A DNA stretch of 64,000 bases, taken from NCBI RefSeq assembly GCF_048323655.1, contig NZ_JBLUWW010000001.1, forward strand, positions 434,001-498,000. Reading direction: 5' to 3'. Within the stretch, counting starts at the first letter, position 1. Every line of letters starts with the position of its first letter. Positions 50,809 to 59,337 of the stretch are shown here, piece by piece. Source of the stretch: Salinimicrobium soli. Lineage in GTDB: Bacteria; Bacteroidota; Bacteroidia; Flavobacteriales; Flavobacteriaceae. A program made the position numbers and the translations under genes. The notes beneath the pieces were generated by a model. It saw only the letters and a program-made list of their open reading frames with translations, made no database searches and was not told the DNA's origin.

Positions 50809-52697
50809 CGCCCTTCCACATCGGGATCTTCTACCGTTTCCTCATAATCCTTTTCCTTGAACTCGTCTCCATTTTCCTCTTTTTTGATCTTTTTACCGAG
50901 ATAGATCAGGAAATAACCTTCTTCAATTTTAACTTCTGAACTGTGGGAAGGAATGATCTCCAATTCCCCGTCGGCTGTTTTTACAAAAAGTGGAATTATG
51001 GCAGGATCTGTTTTGGATATCTCTAACAGGCCTTCGTAATGTTCACGACTATTAAGGAGGACCTCATGGATCTTTGGATACTTTCTGGATACTTCGGCCA
51101 GTTTTATGTAATCATCTGTATGAGAAAATAAACCTTCGGTAGGATTGGTTTCCGGGTCATTCATTTCGTCGGAAGAGATCAATCTGAAAGATCCCTTTTC
51201 CCCGAATTGTTTCCGGAATTTAGTAATGGCGGTTCGGTTAATATCACTGTTTCCTGTCATGGCCATCAAATAACCCACGTCGTTCAACTCGATATTGTTA
51301 ATAAGATCATCGGCAAATACACTTCCTTCAATCGCTTCGAGGCCCAGTTCTTTTGCTTTCCGAATATTGTCTGCATTATTATCAACAAGCACCACGTGCC
51401 TTTTATTATCCTGAAGGTATTTCGCAATAAGTCGCGAAATGGAAGAGGCTCCAATAATGAGGATTCCTTCCGCATTTTTTATAAAAACACCCACGACCTG
51501 CGCAAAGAACCTGGCGGTAGTAGCATTCAGCAAGACCGATAGCAAAACGATCATAAATACAAGCGGAGTAATATATTCAGCTCCTTCCACTCCTTCACGC
51601 ACAAGTTTTAATCCGAAGAGAGAGGCGATACCCGCAGCTACAATTCCTCGCGGTCCTACCCAGCTTATAAAGGCAATTTCATTGAACTTGAGGCCAGAAC
51701 CGAAAGAACTAATCAATACTCCAATAGGTCTTATCAGAAGCACAACGGTTCCGAAGAGAATTAGTGATTCCCAATTATAAATTAAGAGAAGATCTTCCAC
51801 TTCTATATTCGCTGCCAGAAGGATAAATAAAATGGAGATAAGAAGTACACTTAGCGACTCCTTGAAGTACAGCAACTCTTTAATATTCGGAAGGTTTTTA
51901 TTACCCATCACCATTCCCATGACCACCACGGCAAGAAGTCCGCTTTCATGAGCGAAAAGGTCTGCCAGGACAAACACTCCTAAAACTGTCGCAAGGGTGA
52001 AAACATTCAGCAGGTAATGCGGAATAACATTCTTCTTTATCAATAAAGCCAGCAGATTGGCAAAAGTAAATCCGAAGGTAAAACCAAAAAGTAATATTTT
52101 CCCAAATTCAGCAAGGGCCGTTTGAGTAAAATCCTGTCCACCCTCTACACGAATGAATTCATACATTAATACCGCAATAAGGGCCCCGATGGGGTCAATA
52201 AGTATCCCTTCCCATTTTAAAATAGAGGAGACGTGTTTTTTTAAAGGAATATTCCGCAGAATTGGGGAGATCACCGTAGGTCCTGTCACAATAATTAGAG
52301 AAGAAAACAGGAATGAGATCTGCCAGGAAAATTCATATATAAAATGAGCTGCAAGTCCGGCACCAAAAAAAGTGACAGCGGTACCTACACTTATGAGCTT
52401 TACGATCACAGGTCCAATGTTCCCAATTTCGCTCTTCCGCAAGGTAAGACCACCTTCAAAAAGGATCACGGCGATTGCAAGAGAAACAAAGTAAAACAGG
52501 CTTTCTCCGGGAAAGAGACCTTCAGTGCCATTCCAGATTGGCTCCAGCCACTTGGTACCATCATCAGAAATAAGGGTAGAAATAGGTCCTACCAGCAGAC
52601 CGATCAAAATGAGTGGCAAAATCGCCGGGGTCTTCGTTTTCCAGGCAACCCATTGAGCCAATATTCCAAGAATTATTAATCCTGCAAGTTCTAACAT
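50805..52697 (-). CDS. CPA1-type Na+(K+)/H+ antiporter with TrkA-N domain
   Basis: This 630-residue protein has 12-13 membrane helices (about 1-395), with the CPA1 core ILFEGGLTLRKSEIG, TGPTVISPILRN and SWVGPRGIVAAGIASL. A cytosolic RCK/TrkA-N domain follows (ILIIGASSISRLIAKYLQDN near 415, NAD-binding), then a TrkA-C-like part and an acidic tail. It should exchange Na+ or K+ for protons under nucleotide control. It is the first of three antiporter genes in a row, lying 102 bases from the next on the same strand. Confidence 0.9.
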   Translation of the reverse strand: MLELAGLIILGILAQWVAWKTKTPAILPLILIGLLVGPISTLISDDGTKWLEPIWNGTEGLFPGESLFYFVSLAIAVILFEGGLTLRKSEIGNIGPVIVKLISVGTAVTFFGAGLAAHFIYEFSWQISFLFSSLIIVTGPTVISPILRNIPLKKHVSSILKWEGILIDPIGALIAVLMYEFIRVEGGQDFTQTALAEFGKILLFGFTFGFTFANLLALLIKKNVIPHYLLNVFTLATVLGVFVLADLFAHESGLLAVVVMGMVMGNKNLPNIKELLYFKESLSVLLISILFILLAANIEVEDLLLIYNWESLILFGTVVLLIRPIGVLISSFGSGLKFNEIAFISWVGPRGIVAAGIASLFGLKLVREGVEGAEYITPLVFMIVLLSVLLNATTARFFAQVVGVFIKNAEGILIIGASSISRLIAKYLQDNKRHVVLVDNNADNIRKAKELGLEAIEGSVFADDLINNIELNDVGYLMAMTGNSDINRTAITKFRKQFGEKGSFRLISSDEMNDPETNPTEGLFSHTDDYIKLAEVSRKYPKIHEVLLNSREHYEGLLEISKTDPAIIPLFVKTADGELEIIPSHSSEVKIEEGYFLIYLGKKIKKEENGDEFKEKDYEETVEDPDVEGR

Positions 52698-52799
52698 GTA
52701 CTTTTAATCTAATTGATGCGTGTTAAAATTACTTTTTTAAACCGAAAAAGAGCAAGATAAGAAAAGTAAGTACAGCAGGGAAAAGCGACTACCCGTGTT

Positions 52800-54827
52800 T
52801 TAAGGGTAAATAATGATCCTGCTCTTATTGAAGAAGTATTTCTCCAGCTTGGCAGGAATGGTGGGTAGGAGGGGTTGATAGGAAACGCCTCCTTTTCTTG
52901 CCGATACCAGCACTATTATATCATCTTCAAGCATATCTTTCCCCAGGATCAAAAAATCCTCCCATTCTGCGAACTTTTTATGCTTAAAGGGGGAATCTGT
53001 CTTAAGCTCCTTTAGGATTTTCTTGATTTCAGCATAGGTTTCGGAATTAGAAGATATTACCACCGGCACACTTAATTCCTTAGCCAGGAGGTCTAATTTC
53101 TTTATCCAGAAAGAAAATCCTTTTTCTTTTTCGGCCAATGGCGGCACAATCGTAAAGATCCTTTTATGGGTCGCAAGTGGTCTGCTGAAGTAGGTTACAA
53201 ATGAAGTTTTGCTGTTGGCAGAAATGATGCGCTCCATTTTTTTGCCGATCAGTTTATCCATCAGTCCCTTTTGAGTTGGCCAACCAAGGATGATGAGGTC
53301 GGCGATTATCTCTTTGGATTTTTGGGCAATGCCTGAAGCTACATTGTGATCGATAGCGGCAAGTATATTCACTTTAGTTTCGGCTGCTGAAGCCTGTTTG
53401 ATGAAATCGTCGAGCTTTTCTGTTGCCCGGGCAATGTTCAGTTCGGCTTCCTCGTTGTTAGGCACCACAGAAAGAATCGAAACAGGGTTGGGGGAGGTCT
53501 TGTCTTTGATAAGGATGGCAAACTCCAGAAGCTTGTCGAAATTAAGGATGTTGGCTATGGGAAGTAGGATAGTTTCACTCCTGTACGCACGTGAGTTCTT
53601 CAGCTCGGTCGCTGATATTTCCTTGCTCTCTACTGCCAGTTTTCTCGCTGCTCTTTCGGTTGCCAGGGTAGCTACTATTGAGGTTACGAGTATTAAGATA
53701 ACAGTGCCGTTAAGGATGTTCTCCTCAATAATTCCCGCATTATATCCCACAATAATTACTGCCAGGGTAGCGGCAGCGTGACCACTGCTCAATCCAAAGA
53801 TCACTTTTCGCTGCAGGGCCGAATACCGGAAAACTAGCTGAGTAAAAAATGCCGCCAGCCACTTTCCGAAGATAGCTACCACACTCAGGGTCGCCGCCAC
53901 AATTAGGGCGGTAGGCCCGCTAAAGATGACGCTGATATCGACCAACATTCCAACACTAATGAGGAAAAAGGGAATAAAAAGTGAGTTCCCAATAAATTCA
54001 ATCCTGTTCATAAGAGCTGAAGAATGGGGAATGAGGCGATTAAGGGCCAGTCCCGCCAGGAAGGCTCCAATAATAGGCTCCACTCCGGCAAGTTCAGCCA
54101 TGAATGCCGCTATAAACACAACAAAGAGCACGAAAATATAATGGGAGTGTTTCTCAGTTTCCATTTTAGTAAAGAACCACTTGGCAATTCGGGGCACTAC
54201 CAGGAAGATTATTGACGAAAAAATAGCCAGGGAGATGATCAATCTTTGCCAAAAGGCCACATTTAGGGTGCCTTCATGATTTCCCATGATCACCGCCAGG
54301 ATGATTAAAACAGCTGTGTCTGTAAGAATGGTTCCCCCCACAGTGATCGCCACCGCCTCGTTCTTTGAGACCTTGAGTCTGCTTACAATAGGATAGGTAA
54401 GTAGGGTATGTGTTGCAAACATACTGGCCGTCAAAAAACTCGCATTAAAATCATACCCGAGTAGGTAAAAACACACCGGAAATCCTATTGTCAATGGCAG
54501 AATGAAAGTGAAAAAACCAAACAGGAAGCTCTTGTTCCGGTTCGCCTTGAACTGGTTCATATCGAGTTCAAGACCGGCAATAAACATGATATATAGCAAT
54601 CCTATTGTGGAGAACAGATCAATAGCAGAGCTCTTTTCCAAAATGCCAAATCCAAATGGACCTATGATTATTCCCGAAATTATGAGAACAATAATTCCGG
54701 GAATATTTAGCCTTTTTAGAGCTATAGGAGAAATGAGGATGATAAGAAGGATCAGGGCAAAGACCATGACTGGATTGGATAATGGCAATTCGAACTCGTG
54801 ATGGAGTATATCCAGAAAATCCTTCAT
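52800..54827 (-). CDS. CPA2-type cation/H+ antiporter with UspA-like tail
   Basis: This 675-residue protein has 12-13 helices (about 15-400) of the KefB/CPA2 type, with FIAGLELDMNQFKANRNKS, GGTILTDTAVLIILAVI and PIIGAFLAGLALNRLIP. Two universal-stress-protein-like domains follow in the C-terminal half (about 425-550 and 560-675: LPIANILNFDKLLEFA, ADLIILGWPTQKG), the first keeping a Usp-like Gly-rich region. There is no TrkA domain, unlike its neighbours. It is divergent from the next antiporter (149-base gap). A -7-like TAATTTTG lies at 54863-54856. Confidence 0.88.
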   Translation of the reverse strand: MKDFLDILHHEFELPLSNPVMVFALILLIILISPIALKRLNIPGIIVLIISGIIIGPFGFGILEKSSAIDLFSTIGLLYIMFIAGLELDMNQFKANRNKSFLFGFFTFILPLTIGFPVCFYLLGYDFNASFLTASMFATHTLLTYPIVSRLKVSKNEAVAITVGGTILTDTAVLIILAVIMGNHEGTLNVAFWQRLIISLAIFSSIIFLVVPRIAKWFFTKMETEKHSHYIFVLFVVFIAAFMAELAGVEPIIGAFLAGLALNRLIPHSSALMNRIEFIGNSLFIPFFLISVGMLVDISVIFSGPTALIVAATLSVVAIFGKWLAAFFTQLVFRYSALQRKVIFGLSSGHAAATLAVIIVGYNAGIIEENILNGTVILILVTSIVATLATERAARKLAVESKEISATELKNSRAYRSETILLPIANILNFDKLLEFAILIKDKTSPNPVSILSVVPNNEEAELNIARATEKLDDFIKQASAAETKVNILAAIDHNVASGIAQKSKEIIADLIILGWPTQKGLMDKLIGKKMERIISANSKTSFVTYFSRPLATHKRIFTIVPPLAEKEKGFSFWIKKLDLLAKELSVPVVISSNSETYAEIKKILKELKTDSPFKHKKFAEWEDFLILGKDMLEDDIIVLVSARKGGVSYQPLLPTIPAKLEKYFFNKSRIIIYP

Positions 54828-54855
54828 TTATTTAATATTTTTATATAATAATTCA

Positions 54856-54863
54856 CAAAATTA
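54856..54863 (-). promoter_or_regulatory. Candidate -7 element for the CPA2-UspA gene
   Basis: TAATTTTG on the minus strand matches TAnnTTTG, with a leader of about 24 bases. No good -33 element is seen. Confidence 0.4.
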
Positions 54864-54920
54864 AAATAAAATACCTCTTATATTACCATACATTAAAAAT
54901 TCTGGTATTTTAAGAGAGGA

Positions 54921-54951
54921 CAGGATTTCTACCTGCCCCCAAGAAATCCTG
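54921..54951 (+). promoter_or_regulatory. Leader stem-loop before the CPA2-TrkA antiporter
   Basis: CAGGATTTCT (54921-54930) pairs perfectly with AGAAATCCTG (54942-54951) around an 11-base loop ACCTGCCCCCA. No U run follows, so it is not a terminator. It ends 24 bases before the start codon and could be a cis-regulatory element. It does not resemble a riboswitch I know. Confidence 0.5.
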
Positions 54952-54975
54952 AAGTTACCCTTATAATCAAGACAC

Positions 54976-56760
54976 ATGGAAGAATTCAACATCCTTGCTC
55001 TTTTGATCATCCTGGCCGGTGCCTGGGTTGGTGGAACGGCAGCTAAAAAACTAGGGTATCCACCTATCCTCGGAGAATTGATCATTGGAATAATTTTAGG
55101 CCCCGCTGTTTTAGGCCTTTTGGAGAGTTCAGAAATGATCGCCGTGCTCGCAGAAGTGGGGATCATTCTCCTCATGGTATACATTGGAATTGAGATCAAT
55201 TTCAGAGACCTGGGAAAAGCCTCGTGGCCCGGCCTTTTGGCCGCCATAGGAGGTTTTATTGTTCCCTTTGGATTGGGATATTTTACCATAATTTATTTTG
55301 GAGGAACCAATATCGCCGCCCTTTTTGTGGCTATTGCTGTAGGGGTTACCTCTCTTGCCACTAAAAGCAGGATACTTGTTGATCTCAAGCTCCTCAATAC
55401 CCGCATCGCCTATGTACTAATGGCGGGAGCCCTTATTTCAGATACATTGGCACTGATCATCTTTGCCGGAATGTTGAGTTTTGTAGATGCCGGTAGTATT
55501 GATACCTGGGGACTTATTTGGGTGGCAGGGAAAGCAATTCTTTTCTTTCTACTTACAGCACTGGCTGGATATTTCCTTTTGCCATTACTCGGAAAGATCC
55601 TAAGCGACAAAAAAGTAAAAAGCCGCACCTTTCACTTTACTCTGATTCTTCTGATAGTGTTCATATTCTGTGAACTGGCCGAATTAGCCGGTCTGCACAG
55701 TATACTTGGTGCTTTTATGGCCGGATTGTTCATTAGGGATGGAGTTTTCAACAGGCAGATATCCAAAGAGATCCACGATATTTTCCACGACGTTTCTATA
55801 GGTTTTTTGGCACCAATCTTTTTTGTTTCGGCGGGATTCCATGTCACTCTTGAGGTATTCCAGACAGATCTCCTATTACTTACCGTGGTCATTCTCGTGG
55901 CTATGGTAGGTAAAATTGTTGGTACGGCGGTTTTCTATCTCCCCAGCGGTTATGGGTGGCGGGAAGGAATAGCTGTGGGAACAGGAATGAATGGAAGAGG
56001 AGCGGTAGAGATTATTATAGCGGGAATAGGTCTGGAGATGGGGATCATTTCTGATGACATCTTCTCGATTCTGGTCTTTATGGCAATTTTAACCACTTTG
56101 AGCGTTCCCGTTTTGCTCACCTGGACTACTAATTGGCTGCGGAAAAGAGGAGAACTTATCAACCAGGAAACCAGGAAAGGAACTCTCATTTTGGGAGCAA
56201 ACCCTTTAGGACTTTATCTTGCCAGGCACCTCAAGGAAAATGAGGAAGTGGTCATAGTGGATTCCAACCGGGACTTAGCTGAAAATTCCAGGGCTCAGGG
56301 CTTTTCTACGGTTACCGGTAATATTTTAAAAGAAGAGACAATGGAAAGTGCAGAGGCTTTTGACACAGGCACTTTTATTGCTCTTACCAGCAACAATGAG
56401 ATCAATCTGCTCGCTGCGCAATTAGCACATGACGCTTTCTTTGTACCCCGTAATATAGTTTTAGTTGCCCCACATCAGGGTGGTGCGGGAGTGGAATTGC
56501 TTGACCGCATAGGAGCCTCTTCCATGTTCGCTACTCAAACAGAACTGGCTCCCTGGATCCTTAAGATCGATTCGGGAGAAGTTGAGGAGGTAACAGAAGA
56601 AGTCGAAGAAAAAATTTCCACCCGTACCTGGCTCAAACAAAACCGCTCCGAAGACAGTAAATTCCTTCCTCTTTTAATAATAGATCAAGAAGGTAAAAAG
56701 CGGCCTTTCCACTTCCATGACGAAATTGAAGCCGGTGAAAAAGTTCTATATTTACGGTGA
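54976..56760 (+). CDS. CPA2-type cation/H+ antiporter with TrkA-N domain
   Basis: This 594-residue protein has 12-13 helices (about 5-385) with YIGIEINFRDLGKASWPG, GVTSLATKSRILVDLK, LGAFMAGLFIRDG and GMNGRGAVEIIIAG (the functional acidic/Gly segment). A TrkA-N domain follows (about 397-510: LILGANPLGLYLARHLKENE) and a C-terminal extension. It resembles the CPA1-TrkA neighbour in plan but belongs to the CPA2 (KefB/GerN-like) branch. It has a stem-loop leader. The next gene starts 22 bases after its stop. Confidence 0.89.
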   Translation: MEEFNILALLIILAGAWVGGTAAKKLGYPPILGELIIGIILGPAVLGLLESSEMIAVLAEVGIILLMVYIGIEINFRDLGKASWPGLLAAIGGFIVPFGLGYFTIIYFGGTNIAALFVAIAVGVTSLATKSRILVDLKLLNTRIAYVLMAGALISDTLALIIFAGMLSFVDAGSIDTWGLIWVAGKAILFFLLTALAGYFLLPLLGKILSDKKVKSRTFHFTLILLIVFIFCELAELAGLHSILGAFMAGLFIRDGVFNRQISKEIHDIFHDVSIGFLAPIFFVSAGFHVTLEVFQTDLLLLTVVILVAMVGKIVGTAVFYLPSGYGWREGIAVGTGMNGRGAVEIIIAGIGLEMGIISDDIFSILVFMAILTTLSVPVLLTWTTNWLRKRGELINQETRKGTLILGANPLGLYLARHLKENEEVVIVDSNRDLAENSRAQGFSTVTGNILKEETMESAEAFDTGTFIALTSNNEINLLAAQLAHDAFFVPRNIVLVAPHQGGAGVELLDRIGASSMFATQTELAPWILKIDSGEVEEVTEEVEEKISTRTWLKQNRSEDSKFLPLLIIDQEGKKRPFHFHDEIEAGEKVLYLR

Positions 56761-56782
56761 AAAGAAATTAAGAACAAAAATT

Positions 56783-57643
56783 ATGACTTTATACCCTATT
56801 GAAGCCGGAAACTTCAAGCTGGATGGGGGCGCTATGTTTGGAGTTGTCCCAAAGACTATCTGGAACAGAACGAATCCCGCTGATGCCAATAATATGATCG
56901 ATATTGCCGCCACCTGCCTTCTTGTTGAAGATGGCGACAGGCTCATACTCATCGATACCGGAATGGGAGACAAACAAAGTGAGAAGTTCTTTGGATATTA
57001 CTACATGTGGGGAGATGACAATATCGATAAATCCCTTAAAAAACATGGATTTCACCGCGATGATATTACCGATGTGTTCATGACACACCTGCACTTTGAC
57101 CATTGCGGCGGAAGTATTCAGTGGAATAAAGACCGTACCGGATATGAACCGGCCTTTAAAAATGCCACTTTTTGGAGTAATAAAGAACACTGGGAGTGGG
57201 CCACCAAACCCAATGCCCGGGAAAAAGCCTCTTTTTTAAAGGAGAATATCCTTCCCATGCAGGAAAGCGGTCAACTGCGGTTTGTGGAAAGAACAGGAGA
57301 ACATTTTCAGGACACCTCAGAACTGGGCTTCGGAATTTTATATGTTGATGGGCATACCGATAAACAAATGATCCCGCACATCAATTACAAAGGGAAAAAG
57401 CTGGTTTTTATGGCCGATCTTTTACCCACGGCTGGACACCTGCCGCTGCCCTTTGTTATGGGTTACGATACCCGGCCTTTGATCACCCTTTCCGAAAAAG
57501 AAAAGTTCCTGAAAAAAGCTGCCGCAGAAGATTATTACCTCTTCCTGGAGCATGATGCGCACAACGAAATTGTGAGCGTTCAGGATACCGAAAAAGGAGT
57601 TCGCTTAAAAGAAGTACATACATTCAACGAATTATTTAACTAA
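56783..57643 (+). CDS. MBL-fold metallo-hydrolase
   Basis: This protein has 286 residues from ATG 56783. The 22 residues upstream in frame overlap the antiporter end and are unlikely. The metal motif THLHFDHCGG (near residue 110) is the HxHxDH signature; the further ligands are the His of YVDGHTDKQM and the His of LFLEHDAHNE, with Asp in VFMADLLP. The family includes AHL lactonases and other quorum-quenching or detoxifying hydrolases; the true substrate is unknown. It starts a likely operon with the S8 and M1 peptidases (gaps of 8 and 3 bases). Confidence 0.88.
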   Translation: MTLYPIEAGNFKLDGGAMFGVVPKTIWNRTNPADANNMIDIAATCLLVEDGDRLILIDTGMGDKQSEKFFGYYYMWGDDNIDKSLKKHGFHRDDITDVFMTHLHFDHCGGSIQWNKDRTGYEPAFKNATFWSNKEHWEWATKPNAREKASFLKENILPMQESGQLRFVERTGEHFQDTSELGFGILYVDGHTDKQMIPHINYKGKKLVFMADLLPTAGHLPLPFVMGYDTRPLITLSEKEKFLKKAAAEDYYLFLEHDAHNEIVSVQDTEKGVRLKEVHTFNELFN

Positions 57644-57651
57644 AATCAAAT

Positions 57652-59334
57652 ATGAAAATCCCATTTTTTAAACCCATTTTTATTGCCGGTCTTGCCGCTT
57701 TTGTAGCAGGTTGCGGAAGTTCTGCCCCGGCTATTGTTTCAACCCCTATTGAGAACATTGATTCCATGCCTCTTAAGGTCACAGACCTTACTGAAACCGA
57801 ACTGAAAGGTTGGGGTGGAGCCGATCTTGTATCTGACACCATTCCCGGAATGAGCGTTCAAAAAGCATATAATGAGATCATCAAAAATAACAAAGGGAAA
57901 ACAGTGATCGTCGCCGTTGTAGACAGCGGGGTTGATATTGACCACGAAGATCTTGATGACGTTATCTGGACCAATGAAGACGAAATCCCAAACAACAACA
58001 AAGACGATGATAAAAATGGATACGTAGATGATATTCACGGTTGGAACTTTTTAGGAGATGCTGTAAAAGAAAACCTTGAATATGTCAGGATCCTTAAGAA
58101 ACTGAAGCCTAAATATGATGGTATTCCTGCTTCATCTGTAAAACCTGAAGACAAAGAAGAATTCGCCCTTTATCAAAGAGCCAAAGCCGAATACGATAAG
58201 GAATACAACGAGGCTCTAGGTATGAAGAACCAGTATGAAGGAATCTCTCAGCAGCTAAAAATGGCTCACGAGGCTGTTTCGGCAAAACTGGGAAAAGAAG
58301 ATTACACCCTTGCTGAACTTCAGAAAATGGAAGCTACCACTGAGGAGATGAAGCAGTATCAATCATTTCTTTCACAGGTAATGACCAATGTCGAAGGTGA
58401 TATTCCTTCAGCAATTGGCCAACTGCAGGAAGCTATCGACTATTTCTCCGGAAGACTGGATTCTCACTTCAACCTGAACCTTGACGGAAGAGCGATCGTA
58501 GGTGACAACCCTGATGATCTCAATGACCGCAACTACGGAAACAATGACGTTACTGGTCCAACTCCGGACAAAGAAGACATAAAACATGGTACTCACGTAG
58601 CCGGGATCATTGCTGCCGAAAGAAATAACAATATCGGGATCAATGGTGTGGCAAACAACGTGGTGATCATGCCAATTCGTGCAGTGCCAGATGGCGACGA
58701 ATATGATAAGGATATCGCGCTTGCTATTCGTTATGCAGTAGACAACGGTGCGAGTATCATCAATACCAGCTTCGGAAAATATTTTTCTACTCATCCGGAA
58801 TGGGTACTTGACGCGATCAAATATGCCGCTAAGCACGATGTGTTGATCGTAAATGCCGCCGGAAATGAAGGATTAAACCTGGACGAGAACACTGTTTATC
58901 CGAATGATCAGGATGTGAAGAATCCGCAGGAAATAGCCGATAACTTCCTTACGGTAGGTGCTTTGAACTACAAATATGGAAGCGGACTGGTTGCAGGGTT
59001 CTCTAACTACGGAAAAACGAATGTTGACGTATTTGCACCGGGAACCAAGATCTGGTCTACTACTCCAAACAATGAGTATGAGTACCTGCAGGGAACTTCT
59101 ATGGCAGCACCGGCCGTAAGTGGTGTTGCAGCTATGATTCGGTCTTATTATCCAAAATTGACTGCAGAACAGGTGAAGCAGGTGATCATGGATAGCGGTT
59201 TAACTTCAAGCGCCACCGTAGTGATTGGTGGAGATCCTGAAAATACGGGAAAATTCAACCAGCTTTCAACCTCCGGAAAAATGGCCAATTTGTACAACGC
59301 ACTGATCTTAGCAGACAGAATTTCTAAAAAATAA
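57652..59334 (+). CDS. S8 (subtilisin) family serine peptidase, lipoprotein
   Basis: This 560-residue protein has a lipobox VAGC (lipid on C21). The catalytic Asp is D91 in VVDSGVDIDHED, the His in IKHGTHVAGIIAAE near residue 315 and the Ser in LQGTSMAAPAVSG near 485. The Asp-His spacing is unusually long because of a helical, charged insertion of about 180 residues. It should degrade proteins at the cell surface or in the periplasm. It follows the MBL gene by 8 bases and precedes the M1 peptidase by 3. Confidence 0.93.
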   Translation: MKIPFFKPIFIAGLAAFVAGCGSSAPAIVSTPIENIDSMPLKVTDLTETELKGWGGADLVSDTIPGMSVQKAYNEIIKNNKGKTVIVAVVDSGVDIDHEDLDDVIWTNEDEIPNNNKDDDKNGYVDDIHGWNFLGDAVKENLEYVRILKKLKPKYDGIPASSVKPEDKEEFALYQRAKAEYDKEYNEALGMKNQYEGISQQLKMAHEAVSAKLGKEDYTLAELQKMEATTEEMKQYQSFLSQVMTNVEGDIPSAIGQLQEAIDYFSGRLDSHFNLNLDGRAIVGDNPDDLNDRNYGNNDVTGPTPDKEDIKHGTHVAGIIAAERNNNIGINGVANNVVIMPIRAVPDGDEYDKDIALAIRYAVDNGASIINTSFGKYFSTHPEWVLDAIKYAAKHDVLIVNAAGNEGLNLDENTVYPNDQDVKNPQEIADNFLTVGALNYKYGSGLVAGFSNYGKTNVDVFAPGTKIWSTTPNNEYEYLQGTSMAAPAVSGVAAMIRSYYPKLTAEQVKQVIMDSGLTSSATVVIGGDPENTGKFNQLSTSGKMANLYNALILADRISKK

Positions 59335-59337
59335 AAA

